A stretch of 64,000 bases of DNA from contig NZ_JAGSYB010000001.1 of assembly GCF_025685415.1 (NCBI RefSeq), positions 2,914,001 to 2,978,000 of the forward strand, written 5' to 3'. The notes under the pieces are model-generated. The model ran no database searches. It was not told the DNA's origin and was given only the letters and a program-made list of their open reading frames with translations. Each line of letters begins with the position of its first letter. The first letter of the stretch is position 1. Positions 9,209-19,576 of this stretch are shown in pieces. The translations under genes and the position numbers were made by a program. The stretch is from Terriglobus aquaticus. GTDB lineage: Bacteria; Acidobacteriota; Terriglobia; Terriglobales; Acidobacteriaceae.

Positions 9209-10032
9209 GCAACGGTGTTGCGCAGCGTGCCTATGGGGTCGATCGTGATCTCGACCACATCTCCGCTTTGCAACGTAAAGTCATCTGCTGGAACAATGCC
9301 GGTTCCGGTCAGCAACAGAGCACCGGCTGGGAAGCTGTTGTCGCGGTACAGGTAGCCGACCAGCTCCTGCGGGTCACGCTTCAACTCGGCCAGGGTGGTC
9401 TCGCCTTGGAACGCCGGCTCGCCAGCGCGCGTGATGGTGAGCCGGATGGCGGTCGACTTCGCCAGCGGCTCCGGCGAGAGCAGAACGCGCGGCCCAATCG
9501 AGCAGGAGCCGTCGTACACCTTGGCCTGCGGCAGGTACAGCGGGTTCTCGCCTTCAATGTCGCGCGAACTCATGTCGTTGCCGATGGTGTAGCCGACGAT
9601 CTCGCCTTTGGGATTGATGACGAGCGTCAGCTCCGGCTCGGGCACCGACCATTTCGCATCGCTTCGAACGCGCACGTTGCCACCCGGCGCGATCACGCGG
9701 CGCGCTGTGGCCTTGAAGAACAACTCGGGACGCTCGGCCTCGTACACGCGGTCGTAGAAGGTTCCGCCGCCGGCGTCTTTTGACTCCTCGATACGCGCGC
9801 TGCGACTGCGAAAGTAGGTGACACCCGCAGCCCACACCTCCTGCGACCCGATGGGCGCCAGCAGAGCTTCGTCGGTGGGCGCGGTCACCACGGGCCCGCT
9901 GATCGCCGCCGCACACAGCGCTGGCAGATCGTCGCTGGTCAACACGTCATCCCAGGACCCGACGCCCAGCGTGTAAAAGGTCGAATCATCTTCGGTCAAC
10001 AGAATGCCGCGACGTGTGTTGTAGAGCTTCAT
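9205..10032 (-). CDS. Fumarylacetoacetate-hydrolase-family enzyme, probable 2-keto-3-deoxy-pentonate dehydratase
   Basis: A 275-residue FAH-fold enzyme. The metal site typical of the family is visible: PEPEL at 131-135, then GNDMSSRD at 151-158, with YLPQAK and a late [12 protein letters not shown]-family members include hydrolases and decarboxylases of aromatic degradation and the 2-keto-3-deoxy-arabinonate/xylonate dehydratases. The operon context (sugar-acid importer and YjhG-type pentonate dehydratase upstream on the same strand, about 100 bases away) favours the last group, giving a 2-oxoglutarate semialdehyde route. That assignment is inference; membership of the family is clear. Confidence 0.8.
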   Translation of the reverse strand: MKLYNTRRGILLTEDDSTFYTLGVGSWDDVLTSDDLPALCAAAISGPVVTAPTDEALLAPIGSQEVWAAGVTYFRSRSARIEESKDAGGGTFYDRVYEAERPELFFKATARRVIAPGGNVRVRSDAKWSVPEPELTLVINPKGEIVGYTIGNDMSSRDIEGENPLYLPQAKVYDGSCSIGPRVLLSPEPLAKSTAIRLTITRAGEPAFQGETTLAELKRDPQELVGYLYRDNSFPAGALLLTGTGIVPADDFTLQSGDVVEITIDPIGTLRNTVA

Positions 10033-10133
10033 GCCTGTTGGATGCTCCTCTTCCGTCAGAATCGAATCTTTGCCGTTCCATGGTGTTGCGACGCGCGAGA
10101 CGGCGTGTTGAGGCGCGCGCGTGCTTCACGCAA

Positions 10134-12146
10134 TCACGTGCTGCGCTCGCTCGCCAGACGGGTGAAGATTGCGTCGGCGTCGTACACGCACCCGCCCCAC
10201 ACACCGCCAGAAGCCTGCACCAGTGCCGCCCATAGCCGCGTGTCATCGGGCAGATCGGGGTGCGGCGCCAGGTCCTCGCGCGGCTGCCGGGCAGCCAGCA
10301 CACGCTCACCCTCCTCGGCATCGAACCGCACCACATCTCCATCCCGGAGTTCGCCCAGCAGATGCACCTCGCCGTGCAGCGCCTTGCGGTCGATCGTGAT
10401 GCCTATGACATCGCCGTCGCGCACCCGGCCAATCGGGCCGCCGGCCAGTGCCTCGGGCGAGATGTGACCGATGCACGCGCCCGTGGAAACGCCGGAGAAG
10501 CGCGCATCGGTCAGCACCGCGATGTCCCGGCAGAACGGCAGTGCTTTGAGGGCAGAGGTGACCTGGTAGATCTCCTGCATGCCGGCGCCCAGCGGTCCGC
10601 CACAGATGAGCACCAGCACATCGCCCGATTGCACCGCGCCGCGCTTGATCGCGTCGATCGCCGTGGCCTCCGTGAGGAACACGCGCGCCGGGCCCGTGTG
10701 GCGGTACACGTTATCCGCGTCCACCAGGGTGGGGTCGATTGACGTGCTCTTGATCACGCTGCCCTCCGGCGCCAGGTTGCCGACCGGAAAACATACCGTC
10801 GAGGTCAGGCCCCGGGCCCGCGCGCGGTCGGGCGTGAAGATCACGTCGTCCGCATCGAAGCCGTCCAGGTCCAGCAGCCGTTGGCGCATCGCGGAGCGCC
10901 GCTCGCTTGCCTGCCACCAGTCCAGATTCTCGCCCAGGGTGGCTCCGCTGACAGTTCTCACAGACGTATCCAACAGGCCGGCATCGCGCAGGTGCAGCAT
11001 CACCTCTGGCACGGCGCCCGCCAGGAAGACCTGCACCGTGGCAAAGCCGCGCGGTCCGTTGGGCAGAGCATCCACCAGTCGCGGCACTTCGCGGTTCACC
11101 TCGGTCCAGTCCGCAACGGACGGCCGCGGCAAGCCCGCCGCGTGCGCAATGGCCGGGATGTGCAGCAGGAGGTTCGTCGAGCCACCAAAGGCCGCGTGCA
11201 GCACCATGGCGTTGCGCACCGCGGCAGGCGTGAGGATGTCGCGCGTTCCCCAGCCCATGCCCGAGAGCCGCAGCAGCGCACGCGCAGACCGCGCCGCAGC
11301 GTCGAGCCACACCGGCTGGCCGCTGGGTGCCAGCGCCGTGTGCGGCAGTGCCAGGCCCAGCGCCTCCGCGACCACCTGCGACGTGGCAGCCGTGCCCAGG
11401 AACTGGCAACCGCCGCCCGGGCTCGCACAGGCGCGACAACCCGCGTCGGCGGCGTAGTCCAGCGTGATCTCGCCCTGGGCGTAGCGCGCGCCGATGGTCT
11501 GCACCTTGCCGGCATCTTCGGCAGCGTGGCCGGGGATCGGCTCGGGCAGCAGCGTCACACCTCCGGGGACAAGAACGCCGGGCAGGAGGCCGCCACTGGC
11601 CAACGCCATCAGCATCGCCGGCAGGCCTTTGTCGCACGTGGCAATGCCCAGAACGCCGCGCCGCGTGGGCAGCGATCGCATCAGCCGGCGCAACACCATC
11701 GCCGCGTCGTTGCGGTACGGCAACGAGTCGAGCATGCCCGTGGTGCCCTGCGTGCGGCCGTCGCATGGGTCGGTGCAGGCCGCCGCAAACGGTACCGCGT
11801 GGCGGTTGCGCAGTTCGCGCGCCGCCTCCGCCACCAGCAGACCGACCTCCCAGTGCCCGGTATGCAGACCCAGAGCAATGGGAGTGCCGTCCGCCGCGCG
11901 CAGGCCGCCATGCGTGCTCAGGATCAGGAATTCGGGATCGGCAAGCCGCTGCGGCTCCCACCCCATACCTGCGTTCTGGGAGAGGCCAAACAGGTTTCCG
12001 GACGGTTCGGTTCGCAGCATCTCCGGCGTGATCGGCAACACGCCTTCCGGGCCGCGCGCGTGCGTCGCCGTGGCGGCGTACAGGCCGACTTCACTCTCCA
12101 GCACGGAGCGGAGATCGCTTTGCACTGCAAAGTGCGGCTCAGGCAA
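10134..12146 (-). CDS. yjhG: IlvD/Edd-family sugar-acid dehydratase, YjhG/YagF type (D-xylonate dehydratase)
   Basis: A 670-residue iron-sulfur dehydratase that removes water from an aldonic acid to give a 2-keto-3-deoxy acid. Its length fits the YjhG/YagF branch better than the shorter IlvD enzymes. Likely cluster-binding cysteines are C128 (TDPCDGR), C171 (ATCDKG) and C247 ([10 protein letters not shown]). The start is taken as TTG at 12146, lying eight bases inside the end of the MFS gene and so translationally coupled; GTG at residue 8 is an alternative. E. coli YjhG and YagF act on D-xylonate. Other pentonates or galactonate are possible here. Confidence 0.85.
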   Translation of the reverse strand: MPEPHFAVQSDLRSVLESEVGLYAATATHARGPEGVLPITPEMLRTEPSGNLFGLSQNAGMGWEPQRLADPEFLILSTHGGLRAADGTPIALGLHTGHWEVGLLVAEAARELRNRHAVPFAAACTDPCDGRTQGTTGMLDSLPYRNDAAMVLRRLMRSLPTRRGVLGIATCDKGLPAMLMALASGGLLPGVLVPGGVTLLPEPIPGHAAEDAGKVQTIGARYAQGEITLDYAADAGCRACASPGGGCQFLGTAATSQVVAEALGLALPHTALAPSGQPVWLDAAARSARALLRLSGMGWGTRDILTPAAVRNAMVLHAAFGGSTNLLLHIPAIAHAAGLPRPSVADWTEVNREVPRLVDALPNGPRGFATVQVFLAGAVPEVMLHLRDAGLLDTSVRTVSGATLGENLDWWQASERRSAMRQRLLDLDGFDADDVIFTPDRARARGLTSTVCFPVGNLAPEGSVIKSTSIDPTLVDADNVYRHTGPARVFLTEATAIDAIKRGAVQSGDVLVLICGGPLGAGMQEIYQVTSALKALPFCRDIAVLTDARFSGVSTGACIGHISPEALAGGPIGRVRDGDVIGITIDRKALHGEVHLLGELRDGDVVRFDAEEGERVLAARQPREDLAPHPDLPDDTRLWAALVQASGGVWGGCVYDADAIFTRLASERST

Positions 12147-13428
12147 GATCGGCCTCCGGCGCCAGCGCGCTCGCGGTTTCTGCGATGCGGGCCTTCCCTA
12201 ACAACGGCAGCAAAGCCTGCAGCACGCCCGCCGCGACCAGGGCCAGTGCCATCAGCAACAGGCCCGCCCGCTGGCTGTGCGTCACCGCCTGCAGCCAGCC
12301 GACCAAGTAGCTGCCGGCAAACCCGCCCAGGGCGCCCACACTGTTGACCATGGCAAACACTTCTCCTGTGACGGCCGCCGGCACTCGTTCCGGGATGATG
12401 CTGAAAAACGGCCCATACGGAGCGTACATGCATCCGCCCGCCACCACCATGCAGACAAACGCAAGGGCGAAGCTTTGCGACACAAAGTACACCGAGGCCA
12501 GCAGCGCGCCGCCGCCCAGCAGCAGCAACGGCCAGATGAACGCGATGCGCTGCCCCGACCGATCGGACCGGTGCGACACGATCAGCATCAACACCACTGC
12601 CAGCACATACGGCACAGCCGTTAGCAGGCCCGTTTGCCCCATGCCCAGGCCGGCGCCGCGCCGGACCATGGTGGGCAGCCACAGCACAAATCCGTAGGCG
12701 CCCAGGCTCCAGCAGAAGAACTGCAGGCTCAGCAGTAAGACATCCGCCCGCAACAGAACCCGTACAAGCGAGGTATCACCGGGCAGACTCGCCGGCCGGT
12801 CGGCCGCAATGGCTGCCTCCAGCGCGGAAGCTTCTTCCCGCGCCATCCACGGCGCGTAGTTGGGTGCGTCGCGCATCAGCAGCACCCACACAAACGCCCA
12901 AAGCAGCGCCGGAAGACCTTCGTACACAAACGTCCGCTGCCAGCCGAAACGCTGGATCAGGTAGCCGGTGATCGCGGACATCCAGAGCACCGTCAGGGGA
13001 TTGCCCAGGATCAGCACGGTGTTGGCGCGCGACCGCTCGGCGCGGGTGAACCAGCGCGTGAGCAGGAGCAGCATGGCCGGGAAGACAACGCTCTCTGCAA
13101 CGCCAAGCAGAAGCCGGTCCACCGCAAGCCACGCAAAGCTGCGGATCACTCCGGTGAGCGCCGCCAACACGCCCCACATCAGCAGGGCGACAAACACCAG
13201 CCGCGTGGGGCTCACGCGACGCACCCACAACATGCCCGGAATCTGAAAGGCGAAGTAGCCCAGGAAGAACAGCGCGCTCAGCAGCGCGGTGCGGCTCTCG
13301 GTAATGCCTAACGTGTGCGCCAGCCCGGCCGCCGCGCCAAACCCGAAGTTGGCGCGATCCAGGTAAGCCAGGCTGTAGGTGCCGAAGAACAACGGCAGCA
13401 GAAAACCTCGACGCACACCCGCCCCCAA
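12139..13428 (-). CDS. MFS transporter, anion:cation symporter family (sugar-acid importer)
   Basis: A 429-residue inner-membrane protein with twelve predicted helices. The first helix pair carries [10 protein letters not shown], the signature of the ACS branch of the major facilitator superfamily (hexuronate, glucarate and galactonate transporters). It is the first gene of a three-gene minus-strand operon whose later genes would dehydrate the imported acid twice. No ATG is available; TTG at 13428 or GTG at residue 5 are the candidate starts, and an in-frame stop lies 30 bases upstream. Confidence 0.85.
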   Translation of the reverse strand: MGAGVRRGFLLPLFFGTYSLAYLDRANFGFGAAAGLAHTLGITESRTALLSALFFLGYFAFQIPGMLWVRRVSPTRLVFVALLMWGVLAALTGVIRSFAWLAVDRLLLGVAESVVFPAMLLLLTRWFTRAERSRANTVLILGNPLTVLWMSAITGYLIQRFGWQRTFVYEGLPALLWAFVWVLLMRDAPNYAPWMAREEASALEAAIAADRPASLPGDTSLVRVLLRADVLLLSLQFFCWSLGAYGFVLWLPTMVRRGAGLGMGQTGLLTAVPYVLAVVLMLIVSHRSDRSGQRIAFIWPLLLLGGGALLASVYFVSQSFALAFVCMVVAGGCMYAPYGPFFSIIPERVPAAVTGEVFAMVNSVGALGGFAGSYLVGWLQAVTHSQRAGLLLMALALVAAGVLQALLPLLGKARIAETASALAPEADLA

Positions 13429-13722
13429 ACATGATTCGTCCGCGCAGCAGAATCTCTACCGGGCAGAGGACGCCATGGTACCCGTGCGCGCGCAGATCTG
13501 GCCGATGGAGATCGCGGAGGCGACGACAGCACCGGCCACAAGCCGCGGAACGGCCCGAGTTCGCGCACGCTGCACATAGCTTCTGCAAGGCTGCGAGCGC
13601 TGCGTTCAGGGGATCGCAACCAGGGCGGCATCTTTCGCCACGGCAACCCCGAGCAACACACCTTCCGAATAGTGCCGCATCACACAAGACGCGTACCGAA
13701 GCACACCTGCACAAGGAGCACC
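13429..13722. other. Intergenic region between divergent MFS operon and SDR gene
   Basis: These 294 bases must hold two divergent promoters. No clear hexamer pair, repeat or RNA structure stands out, and none of the short open frames here has a ribosome-binding site. Confidence 0.5.
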
Positions 13723-14619
13723 ATGCCAACCGATCTGATCACGCCCCAGGACCCGCGCTCGCAGTATCCTGGTCCCCCGTCCGAAGTCGAACTTCAGGCC
13801 GCACCCGCCACGCAACAGCAGATGAGCGAAAAGCCAGACTGCGGCGAGCTGTCATACAAGGGCTCCGGCAAACTTGCCGGCCGCAAGGCTCTGCTCACCG
13901 GCGCCGATTCCGGCATCGGCCGCGCCGCCGCGATCGCGTTTGCCCGCGAAGGCGCAGACGTCGCCATCTGTTACCTGCCCGCGGAGCAGGCCGACGCGGA
14001 AGAGGTCGCGAACTACATTCGAGAGGCCGGCCGTAAGGCGGTTCTGTTGCCCGGCGACATCTCGCACGAGGGCTTCTGTCAGCGGCTCGTCTCCGACGCG
14101 GTCGATCAGCTTGGCGGCCTCGACATCCTGGTGAACAATGCCGGCAAGATGGGCAAGACCGAAGGCATTCTGGCCACCAGCACCGAGCGCTTCGACAGCC
14201 TGATGAAGACCAACGTCTACTCGCTGTTCTGGATCACCAAGGCCGCGCTGCCGCACCTGAAGCCCGGCGCCTCCATCATCAACACGACCAGCATCCAGGG
14301 CTACGATCCTTCGCCCAACATCTTCGACTACGCCATGACCAAGGCGGCGATTGCTAACTTCACCAAGGGCCTGAGTCAGCCGCTGATGGAAGAGCACGGC
14401 GTCCGCATCAACGCAGTTGCGCCCGGACCCATCTGGACGCCGCTGCAGGAGGCGGACGGCTCAGAAGAGAAGCTGAAGAAGCTGGGCAGCAAGACACCCT
14501 ACAAGCGGCCCGGACAGCCCGTGGAACTGGCACCCGTGTATGTCCTGCTGGCATCGCAGGAGGGCAGCTACATCACCGGTGAGATCTATGGCGTGACCGG
14601 CGGCATGGGCGTCGCCTAA
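13723..14619 (+). CDS. Short-chain dehydrogenase/reductase, YhdF/YdaD-type stress oxidoreductase
   Basis: A 298-residue classical-to-extended SDR. The NAD(P)-binding motif TGADSGIG is at 59-66, NNAG follows the fourth strand, and the catalytic Ser (NTTSIQGYD) and YAMTK (Tyr-x3-Lys) are present. The roughly 45-residue N-terminal extension ending in KGSGKLAGR is typical of the YhdF/YdaD general-stress group, often described as glucose or aldehyde dehydrogenase-like. AAGGAG (13712-13717) fixes the ATG at 13723, though the frame is open back to 13672. It is monocistronic, closed by a strong terminator shared with the DUF4142 gene. Confidence 0.9.
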   Translation: MPTDLITPQDPRSQYPGPPSEVELQAAPATQQQMSEKPDCGELSYKGSGKLAGRKALLTGADSGIGRAAAIAFAREGADVAICYLPAEQADAEEVANYIREAGRKAVLLPGDISHEGFCQRLVSDAVDQLGGLDILVNNAGKMGKTEGILATSTERFDSLMKTNVYSLFWITKAALPHLKPGASIINTTSIQGYDPSPNIFDYAMTKAAIANFTKGLSQPLMEEHGVRINAVAPGPIWTPLQEADGSEEKLKKLGSKTPYKRPGQPVELAPVYVLLASQEGSYITGEIYGVTGGMGVA

Positions 14620-14632
14620 GCGAGGCGCAACA

Positions 14633-14664
14633 AGAGGGCCACGCGATCGCGTGGCCCTCTTCCT
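14633..14664. terminator. Bidirectional terminator between SDR and DUF4142 genes
   Basis: A perfect 28-base palindrome (AGAGGGCCACGCGA and its complement, 14633-14660) followed by TCCTTTTC. Confidence 0.85.
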
Positions 14665-14705
14665 TTTCACTACACTTCAGGTTCACCCCGGCATTGCTGG
14701 AACGC

Positions 14706-15218
14706 CTACTGGATGCCCATCTTGCCCGCAAGGGCGTCGATCATCTTGGTGTGCGATTCCATCACGGTACCCGCGTGCGCGGACAGTTGCTTCATCTCGG
14801 CATTCTGCGTGGTGTCGTGCTCGGTCTTGGCCTTGGTCGTGTCGCTATGGTGATCGCTGACCATGCTCTTCACGTATTCCTTATCGAAGGTGTCGCCCGA
14901 CAGCACCTTCAGCTTCACGTAGGTCGCGTCCGACGAGATGCTCGGCGTGGTCGGCAGGGTCACGCCAGCCTTTGTGGCAACCGGCTTCTCGCCCGCGTAC
15001 AGGGCCTTGTGGTCGGTGATCATCTTCTGCGCGAACTCGCGAATCTGCGGATTCTTTGTTGTCTTCAGCGCCAGTTCGGCGGCCTTGATTTCACCCAGGT
15101 TGTCGCCGGCGGAGTCCTTCAGAAACGTCTTGTCTTTGTCAGAGAATCCCTGGGCAAACACGCTGGTGGCAGCGGTGGCTGCAAGCGCGGTGGCGAGTGC
15201 TGCGGCGTAGAGCTTCAT
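14706..15218 (-). CDS. DUF4142 exported protein, copy 1
   Basis: A 170-residue exported protein. Residues 1-22 are a signal peptide cut after VFA. The mature part is the alpha-helical DUF4142 domain, with FAQKMITDH and a repeated His/Asp pattern (MVSDHHSD, HAGTVMESH) that recalls the ferritin-like fold. AAGGAG before the ATG at 15218 sets the start, although the frame runs further upstream. Its biochemical role is unknown; DUF4142 proteins are often stress-induced. A second copy lies at 21788-22330. Confidence 0.85.
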   Translation of the reverse strand: MKLYAAALATALAATAATSVFAQGFSDKDKTFLKDSAGDNLGEIKAAELALKTTKNPQIREFAQKMITDHKALYAGEKPVATKAGVTLPTTPSISSDATYVKLKVLSGDTFDKEYVKSMVSDHHSDTTKAKTEHDTTQNAEMKQLSAHAGTVMESHTKMIDALAGKMGIQ

Positions 15219-15337
15219 GGTGTCGTTCTCCTTCAACCTCGCCAAACTTGGATGCATTCCGCGCAAAAAACGCAGGCAGCGCATCGCAATTGTTGGCAGA
15301 CGAAGAAGGGATACCCTCTGCCACAGCCAAGCTTGCT

Positions 15338-16699
15338 TTAGCCAAGCTCCGCTCGCGCCAGTTGCGCCAGGCCGTGCGCCACGCTGGTGAACACCTCGCC
15401 CTGCTCCATGCGTGCGCCAGGAAAGCCGGCCGTGAAGACCCGCCGAACCGCAGGCACAAGCGACGTTCCGCCTGTAAGGAACACGTGCCCCACATCGCCG
15501 GCCGTAGCACCTGCTTCCTGCAACAAGGCGTCCAGGCTGGCCTGGATGCGGCCGAGCTCCGGGGCGATCCACTCCTCGAACTCTCCGCGCGTGATCTGAA
15601 CCCGCACATCCAGCCCTTCTTCGCGGAAGACGAATTCGGTGCTGTCGCTACGCGAAAGTTCGACCTTTGCGCGCTGCACCGCGCCGTGAAGACGGTAGCC
15701 CAGGTCGCGCTGCACCAGCGTTCGCAGCGCGGCGATCTTCTCGGGCTCGGCCGCACGCATCTCCGCTGTGCGCAGCAACTCCATGGTCTGCCGCGTCTGC
15801 AGAAACGAGAGCAGGTGCCAACGCTCCAAGCTCGTGTAGATCCATGCCGGTAACGCGGGGATGCGCTTGTCCGGCACACCGGGCAGAGCGCGTTCGACCG
15901 AGCCGAAGCCGAACGCCGGCGCTACGGCATAGCGCACGATGCGCGCGTCGAACGCGTCGCCCGCCAGTCCTACACCGGTGCTCCGCAGAACGGTGTGCCG
16001 CTCACCCGCTGCACCCATCCGCACCAGCGTGAAGTCCGTGGTACCACCACCGAAGTCACCCACCAGCAGCAGATCGCCGTTCCCTGCTCTCTGCGCGGCA
16101 GTATCCTCGGCGGCTGCGTTGCCAGCCAGCCGCGCGGCATAGCTGTGTGCCGCGCCCACCGGCTCCAGCGCAAACTGCACATCTGTCCACCCGGCCTGCA
16201 GGAACGCGGCACGCAGGCGCTCTTCAGCAAACGCGTTGTCATCTTCCGTGTCGGCATTCACAAACCAGACGGGCCGCCCTGCCACGGCGCGCGTCACCTC
16301 GATGCCGAACGCTTCACTCGCCCGCACTCGCAGGTCACCCAGCATCTTTGCCAGCAGATCTTCCATGCGATAGTGCCGACCGAAGATCTCGGTCCCGGTG
16401 AATGAGCGCGCGGCAAGATAGCTCTTCAACGACTGGATGAGACGGCCCTGCACGTCATCGTCAAACGGGTCGTGCTCCAGGTGCCTCGCAATGGCCTCAG
16501 GCCCGCTCCACACGCGCACCGGTTTGCCCGGCCTGGTGCTCTGCCGCTGCAGATAGAGCAACGAACGCGACGAAGCCGTCAGTCCACCCGGTGCCGCGAA
16601 CTGCGCAAACCTGACCGACCCATCCGCCGCAGCCAACGCAACCGAGCTGTTCGTGGTTCCAAAATCGATGCCGACCGCAGGTGTGTTCGTGCCTTGCAA
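15338..16699 (-). CDS. Hsp70-family protein, YegD-like
   Basis: A 453-residue member of the Hsp70/actin ATPase superfamily. The phosphate-1 motif GIDFGTTNSS is at the very start, phosphate-2 is GDFGGGTTDFTLV and the adenosine motif is VFLTGGTSLVPAVRR. The length and lack of a full peptide-binding domain fit YegD rather than DnaK. The frame is open to 16825, but the ATPase core begins immediately after a TTG at 16699 preceded by AGAGG, which also avoids overlap with the divergent gene. Its client is unknown; it may be a specialised chaperone. Confidence 0.85.
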   Translation of the reverse strand: MQGTNTPAVGIDFGTTNSSVALAAADGSVRFAQFAAPGGLTASSRSLLYLQRQSTRPGKPVRVWSGPEAIARHLEHDPFDDDVQGRLIQSLKSYLAARSFTGTEIFGRHYRMEDLLAKMLGDLRVRASEAFGIEVTRAVAGRPVWFVNADTEDDNAFAEERLRAAFLQAGWTDVQFALEPVGAAHSYAARLAGNAAAEDTAAQRAGNGDLLLVGDFGGGTTDFTLVRMGAAGERHTVLRSTGVGLAGDAFDARIVRYAVAPAFGFGSVERALPGVPDKRIPALPAWIYTSLERWHLLSFLQTRQTMELLRTAEMRAAEPEKIAALRTLVQRDLGYRLHGAVQRAKVELSRSDSTEFVFREEGLDVRVQITRGEFEEWIAPELGRIQASLDALLQEAGATAGDVGHVFLTGGTSLVPAVRRVFTAGFPGARMEQGEVFTSVAHGLAQLARAELG

Positions 16700-16815
16700 A
16701 ACACCTCTAAGCCTATCGCGTTCAACGATCCCACCGCGTGCCAGAGTCACCCGCGCCACAGCCAACACGGGCCGTCCTCTACAATCATGGGCGTTCGCCG
16801 ACCGAGGATCCGACC

Positions 16816-17697
16816 ATGCCTTCACGCTTCCGCCTTGCCGCTCTCTGCCTTGCCCTGCTCAGCTTGAGCAGGAGCGCCGCTACCGCCCAGGCCCTGTCAT
16901 CGCAGTGGGAAGAGCTGACCGCGCCCGACTTCGTCAAGGCCATTCACCAGGCACAGGGCGTGTGCGTTTTGCCCTTCGGCATCATCGAGAAGCACGGTCC
17001 GCAACTCCCCTTGGGCACCGACCTGCTCGACGTCAGGTTTGCCGTAAAGAACGCCACCGCGCAGGAGTATGCGGTCGTGTTTCCGCCGTACTACTTCGGC
17101 CAGATCTTCGAGGCGCAACAGCAGCCCGGAACCGTGGCCTACAGCCTCTCCACCCAACTGACCCTGCTGCAGGAGACCGTGAAGGAGATGGCGCGCAACG
17201 GCTGCAAAAAGGTTGCGATCGCGAACGGCCACGGCGGCAACCAGAGCCTGCTTCCCCTGTTCGCGCAGAGCCAATTGGCCACGGCACGCGATTACGTGGT
17301 GTACGTGATCGACCTGCCGCAACGCAATGCACCGGGGCGGCCGGCGCAGAAGACGACCATCGACATGCACGCCGGCGAGACCGAAACCTCGGAGATGCTG
17401 ATTGCACGGCCCGACCTGGTGCACCTGGACCGCGCCACCAGCCAGTCTGGCGCGGATCAGCACCACCTGCACCTGCCATCGTCCGTGTACACCGGCATCT
17501 GGTGGTACGCCAGGTTCCCGGAGCACTATGCGGGTGACGGATCGGCCGCGACGAAGGAACTGGGCGCATTTGACCAGAAGAACTGGTCGCGCACGATCGC
17601 AGAAGGCCTGCGCGCGATCAAGGCTGACTCAGACAGCCTCCGCCTGCAGAACGAGTTCTACGAAAAGGCGCAGCACCCGCTCGATACGAAACAGTAG
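16816..17697 (+). CDS. Exported creatininase-family amidohydrolase
   Basis: A 293-residue protein with a signal peptide (residues 1-24) and a creatininase fold. The family's metal ligands are seen in EKHGPQLPLGTD, NGHGGNQ and DMHAGETETS. Creatininases and their relatives (MftE, formamide hydrolases) cleave cyclic or formyl amides in the cytoplasm. A secreted form is less usual but recurs in acidobacteria and planctomycetes. The frame is open from 16738, but the ATG at 16816 begins a proper signal peptide. A TACAAT box at 16780-16785 may be the -10. Substrate unknown. Confidence 0.85.
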   Translation: MPSRFRLAALCLALLSLSRSAATAQALSSQWEELTAPDFVKAIHQAQGVCVLPFGIIEKHGPQLPLGTDLLDVRFAVKNATAQEYAVVFPPYYFGQIFEAQQQPGTVAYSLSTQLTLLQETVKEMARNGCKKVAIANGHGGNQSLLPLFAQSQLATARDYVVYVIDLPQRNAPGRPAQKTTIDMHAGETETSEMLIARPDLVHLDRATSQSGADQHHLHLPSSVYTGIWWYARFPEHYAGDGSAATKELGAFDQKNWSRTIAEGLRAIKADSDSLRLQNEFYEKAQHPLDTKQ

Positions 17698-17719
17698 CGA
17701 ATCGCCGCTCGGAAAACAC

Positions 17720-17746
17720 AAGGGGCACACGCGTCGTGTGCCCCTT
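17720..17746. terminator. Bidirectional terminator between creatininase-like gene and purK
   Basis: Eleven-base-pair stem AAGGGGCACAC with GTGTGCCCCTT and loop GCGTC. Confidence 0.8.
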
Positions 17747-17768
17747 CTGCTGTTTCAGACTCCTCTCG

Positions 17769-18983
17769 CTACAGGGCTGCCTTGGCCCGCAGCACCCGCT
17801 CGCGTGCTTCCTCGGCGGTGGCACCGACCGCGCTCAGGTGCCCCATCTTGCGGCCCTTGCGTGGCTTCAACTTTTCGTACAGGGTCACGCGCACCGTAGG
17901 CACCTCCAGCGCGGCATCGAAGCGCGGCTCGCGCTCGGAGCCGTCCGCATCGAGCCACACGTCGCCCAGCAGATTCGCAATGGCCGTGGGCTGCACCAGC
18001 GACACGTCGCCCAGCGGCAGGTCGCACGCGGCACGCACTGCCTGCTCAAACTGGCTGGTCACGCAGGCGCGCTCGGAGCCGTGATAGCTGTTGTGCGGCC
18101 GCGGCGCCAACTCATTCACAAGCAGTTGCCCGTCGCGCGTCACGAACATCTCCACCGCCAACAAACCCTGCAATGCAAAGGCGTCCGCAATGCCGCGCGC
18201 AATCTCCTCTGCCTGCGCGCTCAACTCCGGCGAGACGGACGCGGGGATCACGCTCCAGCTCAGAATCTGGTTCTCGTGGAAGTTTTCCGCCGGTGGGTAC
18301 ACCCTCACTTCACCGCGTGGCGAACGCGCTACCATCACGCTGATTTCCTTCTGCAGGTCCAGCGCGCGTTCCACGATGCAGGGCGCGGCGCCCACGTCCT
18401 GCCACGCCTCGGCAATGGCAGCGGCATCGACAGCCGCTCCGCCGAACCCGAGCTTTGCCTGCCCACGGCCGTCGTAGCCGCCGTGCGCGGACTTCGCGAA
18501 CACGGGCCCGTCCAGATCGCGCACCGCCGTGGCGAGTTCCTCCTGCGAGTGCGCCGCGCGAAACGGCCCTACCGGAAATCCGTGCCGAGCCAGCCACTGC
18601 TTCTGCTCCACGCGATCCTGAATGATCGCCAGCATGGCTCCGCCCGGTCGCACCGGCGCCCAGCGCGCGGCCTCTTCCAGGCTTGAAATGGAAACCTGCT
18701 CAATCTCCAGCGTCACAGCCGAACACTCACGCGCCAGGTTCGCCGCGGCCCAGCGATCATTCCACCCAGCTTCGATCACCGTGTCGGCGATGTAGCCCGC
18801 CGGGCAGGCCGGGTCGGGGTCCAGCACGTGAACTTTGTATCCCATGCTGCGGGCTGCAATGCCCATCATGCGGCCAAGCTGGCCACCGCCGAAAATACCC
18901 AGCGTCGAACCCGGCAGAGCGGGCCCGCTGATCTTGCTTTGGAGGTCGTCCGGATCAAACGTGCGCTTCTGCGAATCGCTCAT
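17769..18983 (-). CDS. purK: 5-(carboxyamino)imidazole ribonucleotide synthase
   Basis: A 404-residue ATP-grasp enzyme of de novo purine synthesis. PurK carboxylates aminoimidazole ribonucleotide at the expense of ATP, and PurE then moves the carboxyl group. Visible are the N-terminal [12 protein letters not shown], the ATP-grasp lysine segment [14 protein letters not shown], and [14 protein letters not shown] near the C-terminus, typical of the family. A roughly 25-residue N-terminal extension precedes the core. Its ATG overlaps the purE stop as ATGA, so the two are translationally coupled in the order purE-purK. Confidence 0.95.
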   Translation of the reverse strand: MSDSQKRTFDPDDLQSKISGPALPGSTLGIFGGGQLGRMMGIAARSMGYKVHVLDPDPACPAGYIADTVIEAGWNDRWAAANLARECSAVTLEIEQVSISSLEEAARWAPVRPGGAMLAIIQDRVEQKQWLARHGFPVGPFRAAHSQEELATAVRDLDGPVFAKSAHGGYDGRGQAKLGFGGAAVDAAAIAEAWQDVGAAPCIVERALDLQKEISVMVARSPRGEVRVYPPAENFHENQILSWSVIPASVSPELSAQAEEIARGIADAFALQGLLAVEMFVTRDGQLLVNELAPRPHNSYHGSERACVTSQFEQAVRAACDLPLGDVSLVQPTAIANLLGDVWLDADGSEREPRFDAALEVPTVRVTLYEKLKPRKGRKMGHLSAVGATAEEARERVLRAKAAL

Positions 18984-19525
18984 GCGGTGGCTACAGGTGC
19001 TTTCTGTTCGTGGTCAGGAGTTTCATCCAGGCTGAGCGTTTCCGCCAGGACAGATTGCTCACGGCTCTTGCGCCACTCGACAAGCCTCGTCGCGAGCGCC
19101 TCGTCGTTGGACGCCAGCATGGCCACCGCGAACAGCCCGGCGTTCACCGCGCCCGCCTCGCCGATCGCGAACGTCGCCACCGGAACGCCCTTGGGCATCT
19201 GCACAATGCTCAGCAGCGCGTCCATGCCCTGCAGCGTGGTGGCGTTCACCGGTACGCCGAGCACTGGCACAACTGTCTTCGCGGCCAGCATGCCCGGCAG
19301 GTGCGCAGCGCCGCCCGCGCCCGCGATGATGGCCCGCAGACCGCGGCCGTGCGCGGCTTCCGCATACTCAAATAGCAGGTCTGGCGTGCGATGCGCGCTG
19401 ACCACGCGAGCTTCGAACGGAACACCGAACTCGTGAAGAATGCGAGCGGCGGCGCTCAGGGTCTTCCAGTCGCTCTTCGATCCCATGACCACGCCCACCT
19501 GGGGCGCAGCGCTTGTGTCGTGCAT
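18980..19525 (-). CDS. purE: 5-(carboxyamino)imidazole ribonucleotide mutase
   Basis: A 181-residue class I PurE. The active-site segments [18 protein letters not shown] and [12 protein letters not shown] are intact, as are LGVPVNA and the [13 protein letters not shown] strand. The C-terminal 25 residues are an extra acidic tail. The frame opens with TTG at 19531, but the ATG at 19525 sits six bases after a TATACT box and has no Shine-Dalgarno, suggesting a leaderless start there. purK follows with a four-base overlap. Confidence 0.95.
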   Translation of the reverse strand: MHDTSAAPQVGVVMGSKSDWKTLSAAARILHEFGVPFEARVVSAHRTPDLLFEYAEAAHGRGLRAIIAGAGGAAHLPGMLAAKTVVPVLGVPVNATTLQGMDALLSIVQMPKGVPVATFAIGEAGAVNAGLFAVAMLASNDEALATRLVEWRKSREQSVLAETLSLDETPDHEQKAPVATA

Positions 19526-19531
19526 TGGCAA

Positions 19532-19537
19532 AGTATA
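19532..19537 (-). promoter_or_regulatory. -10 box of purE-purK, suggesting a leaderless mRNA
   Basis: TATACT on the minus strand is followed by six bases and then the purE ATG (19525). The predicted first transcribed base would fall on or next to the start codon. No convincing -35 is seen. Confidence 0.45.
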
Positions 19538-19576
19538 CGAGGGACGCTGGCGAAGACGTGTGAACTGGCCCTTCCC

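Noticed and set aside
15219-15572. N-terminal extension of DUF4142 copy 1 into the Hsp70 gene
   Set aside because: The ATG at 15218 has AAGGAG and begins a signal peptide; the extension overlaps the end of the YegD-like gene in a different frame.
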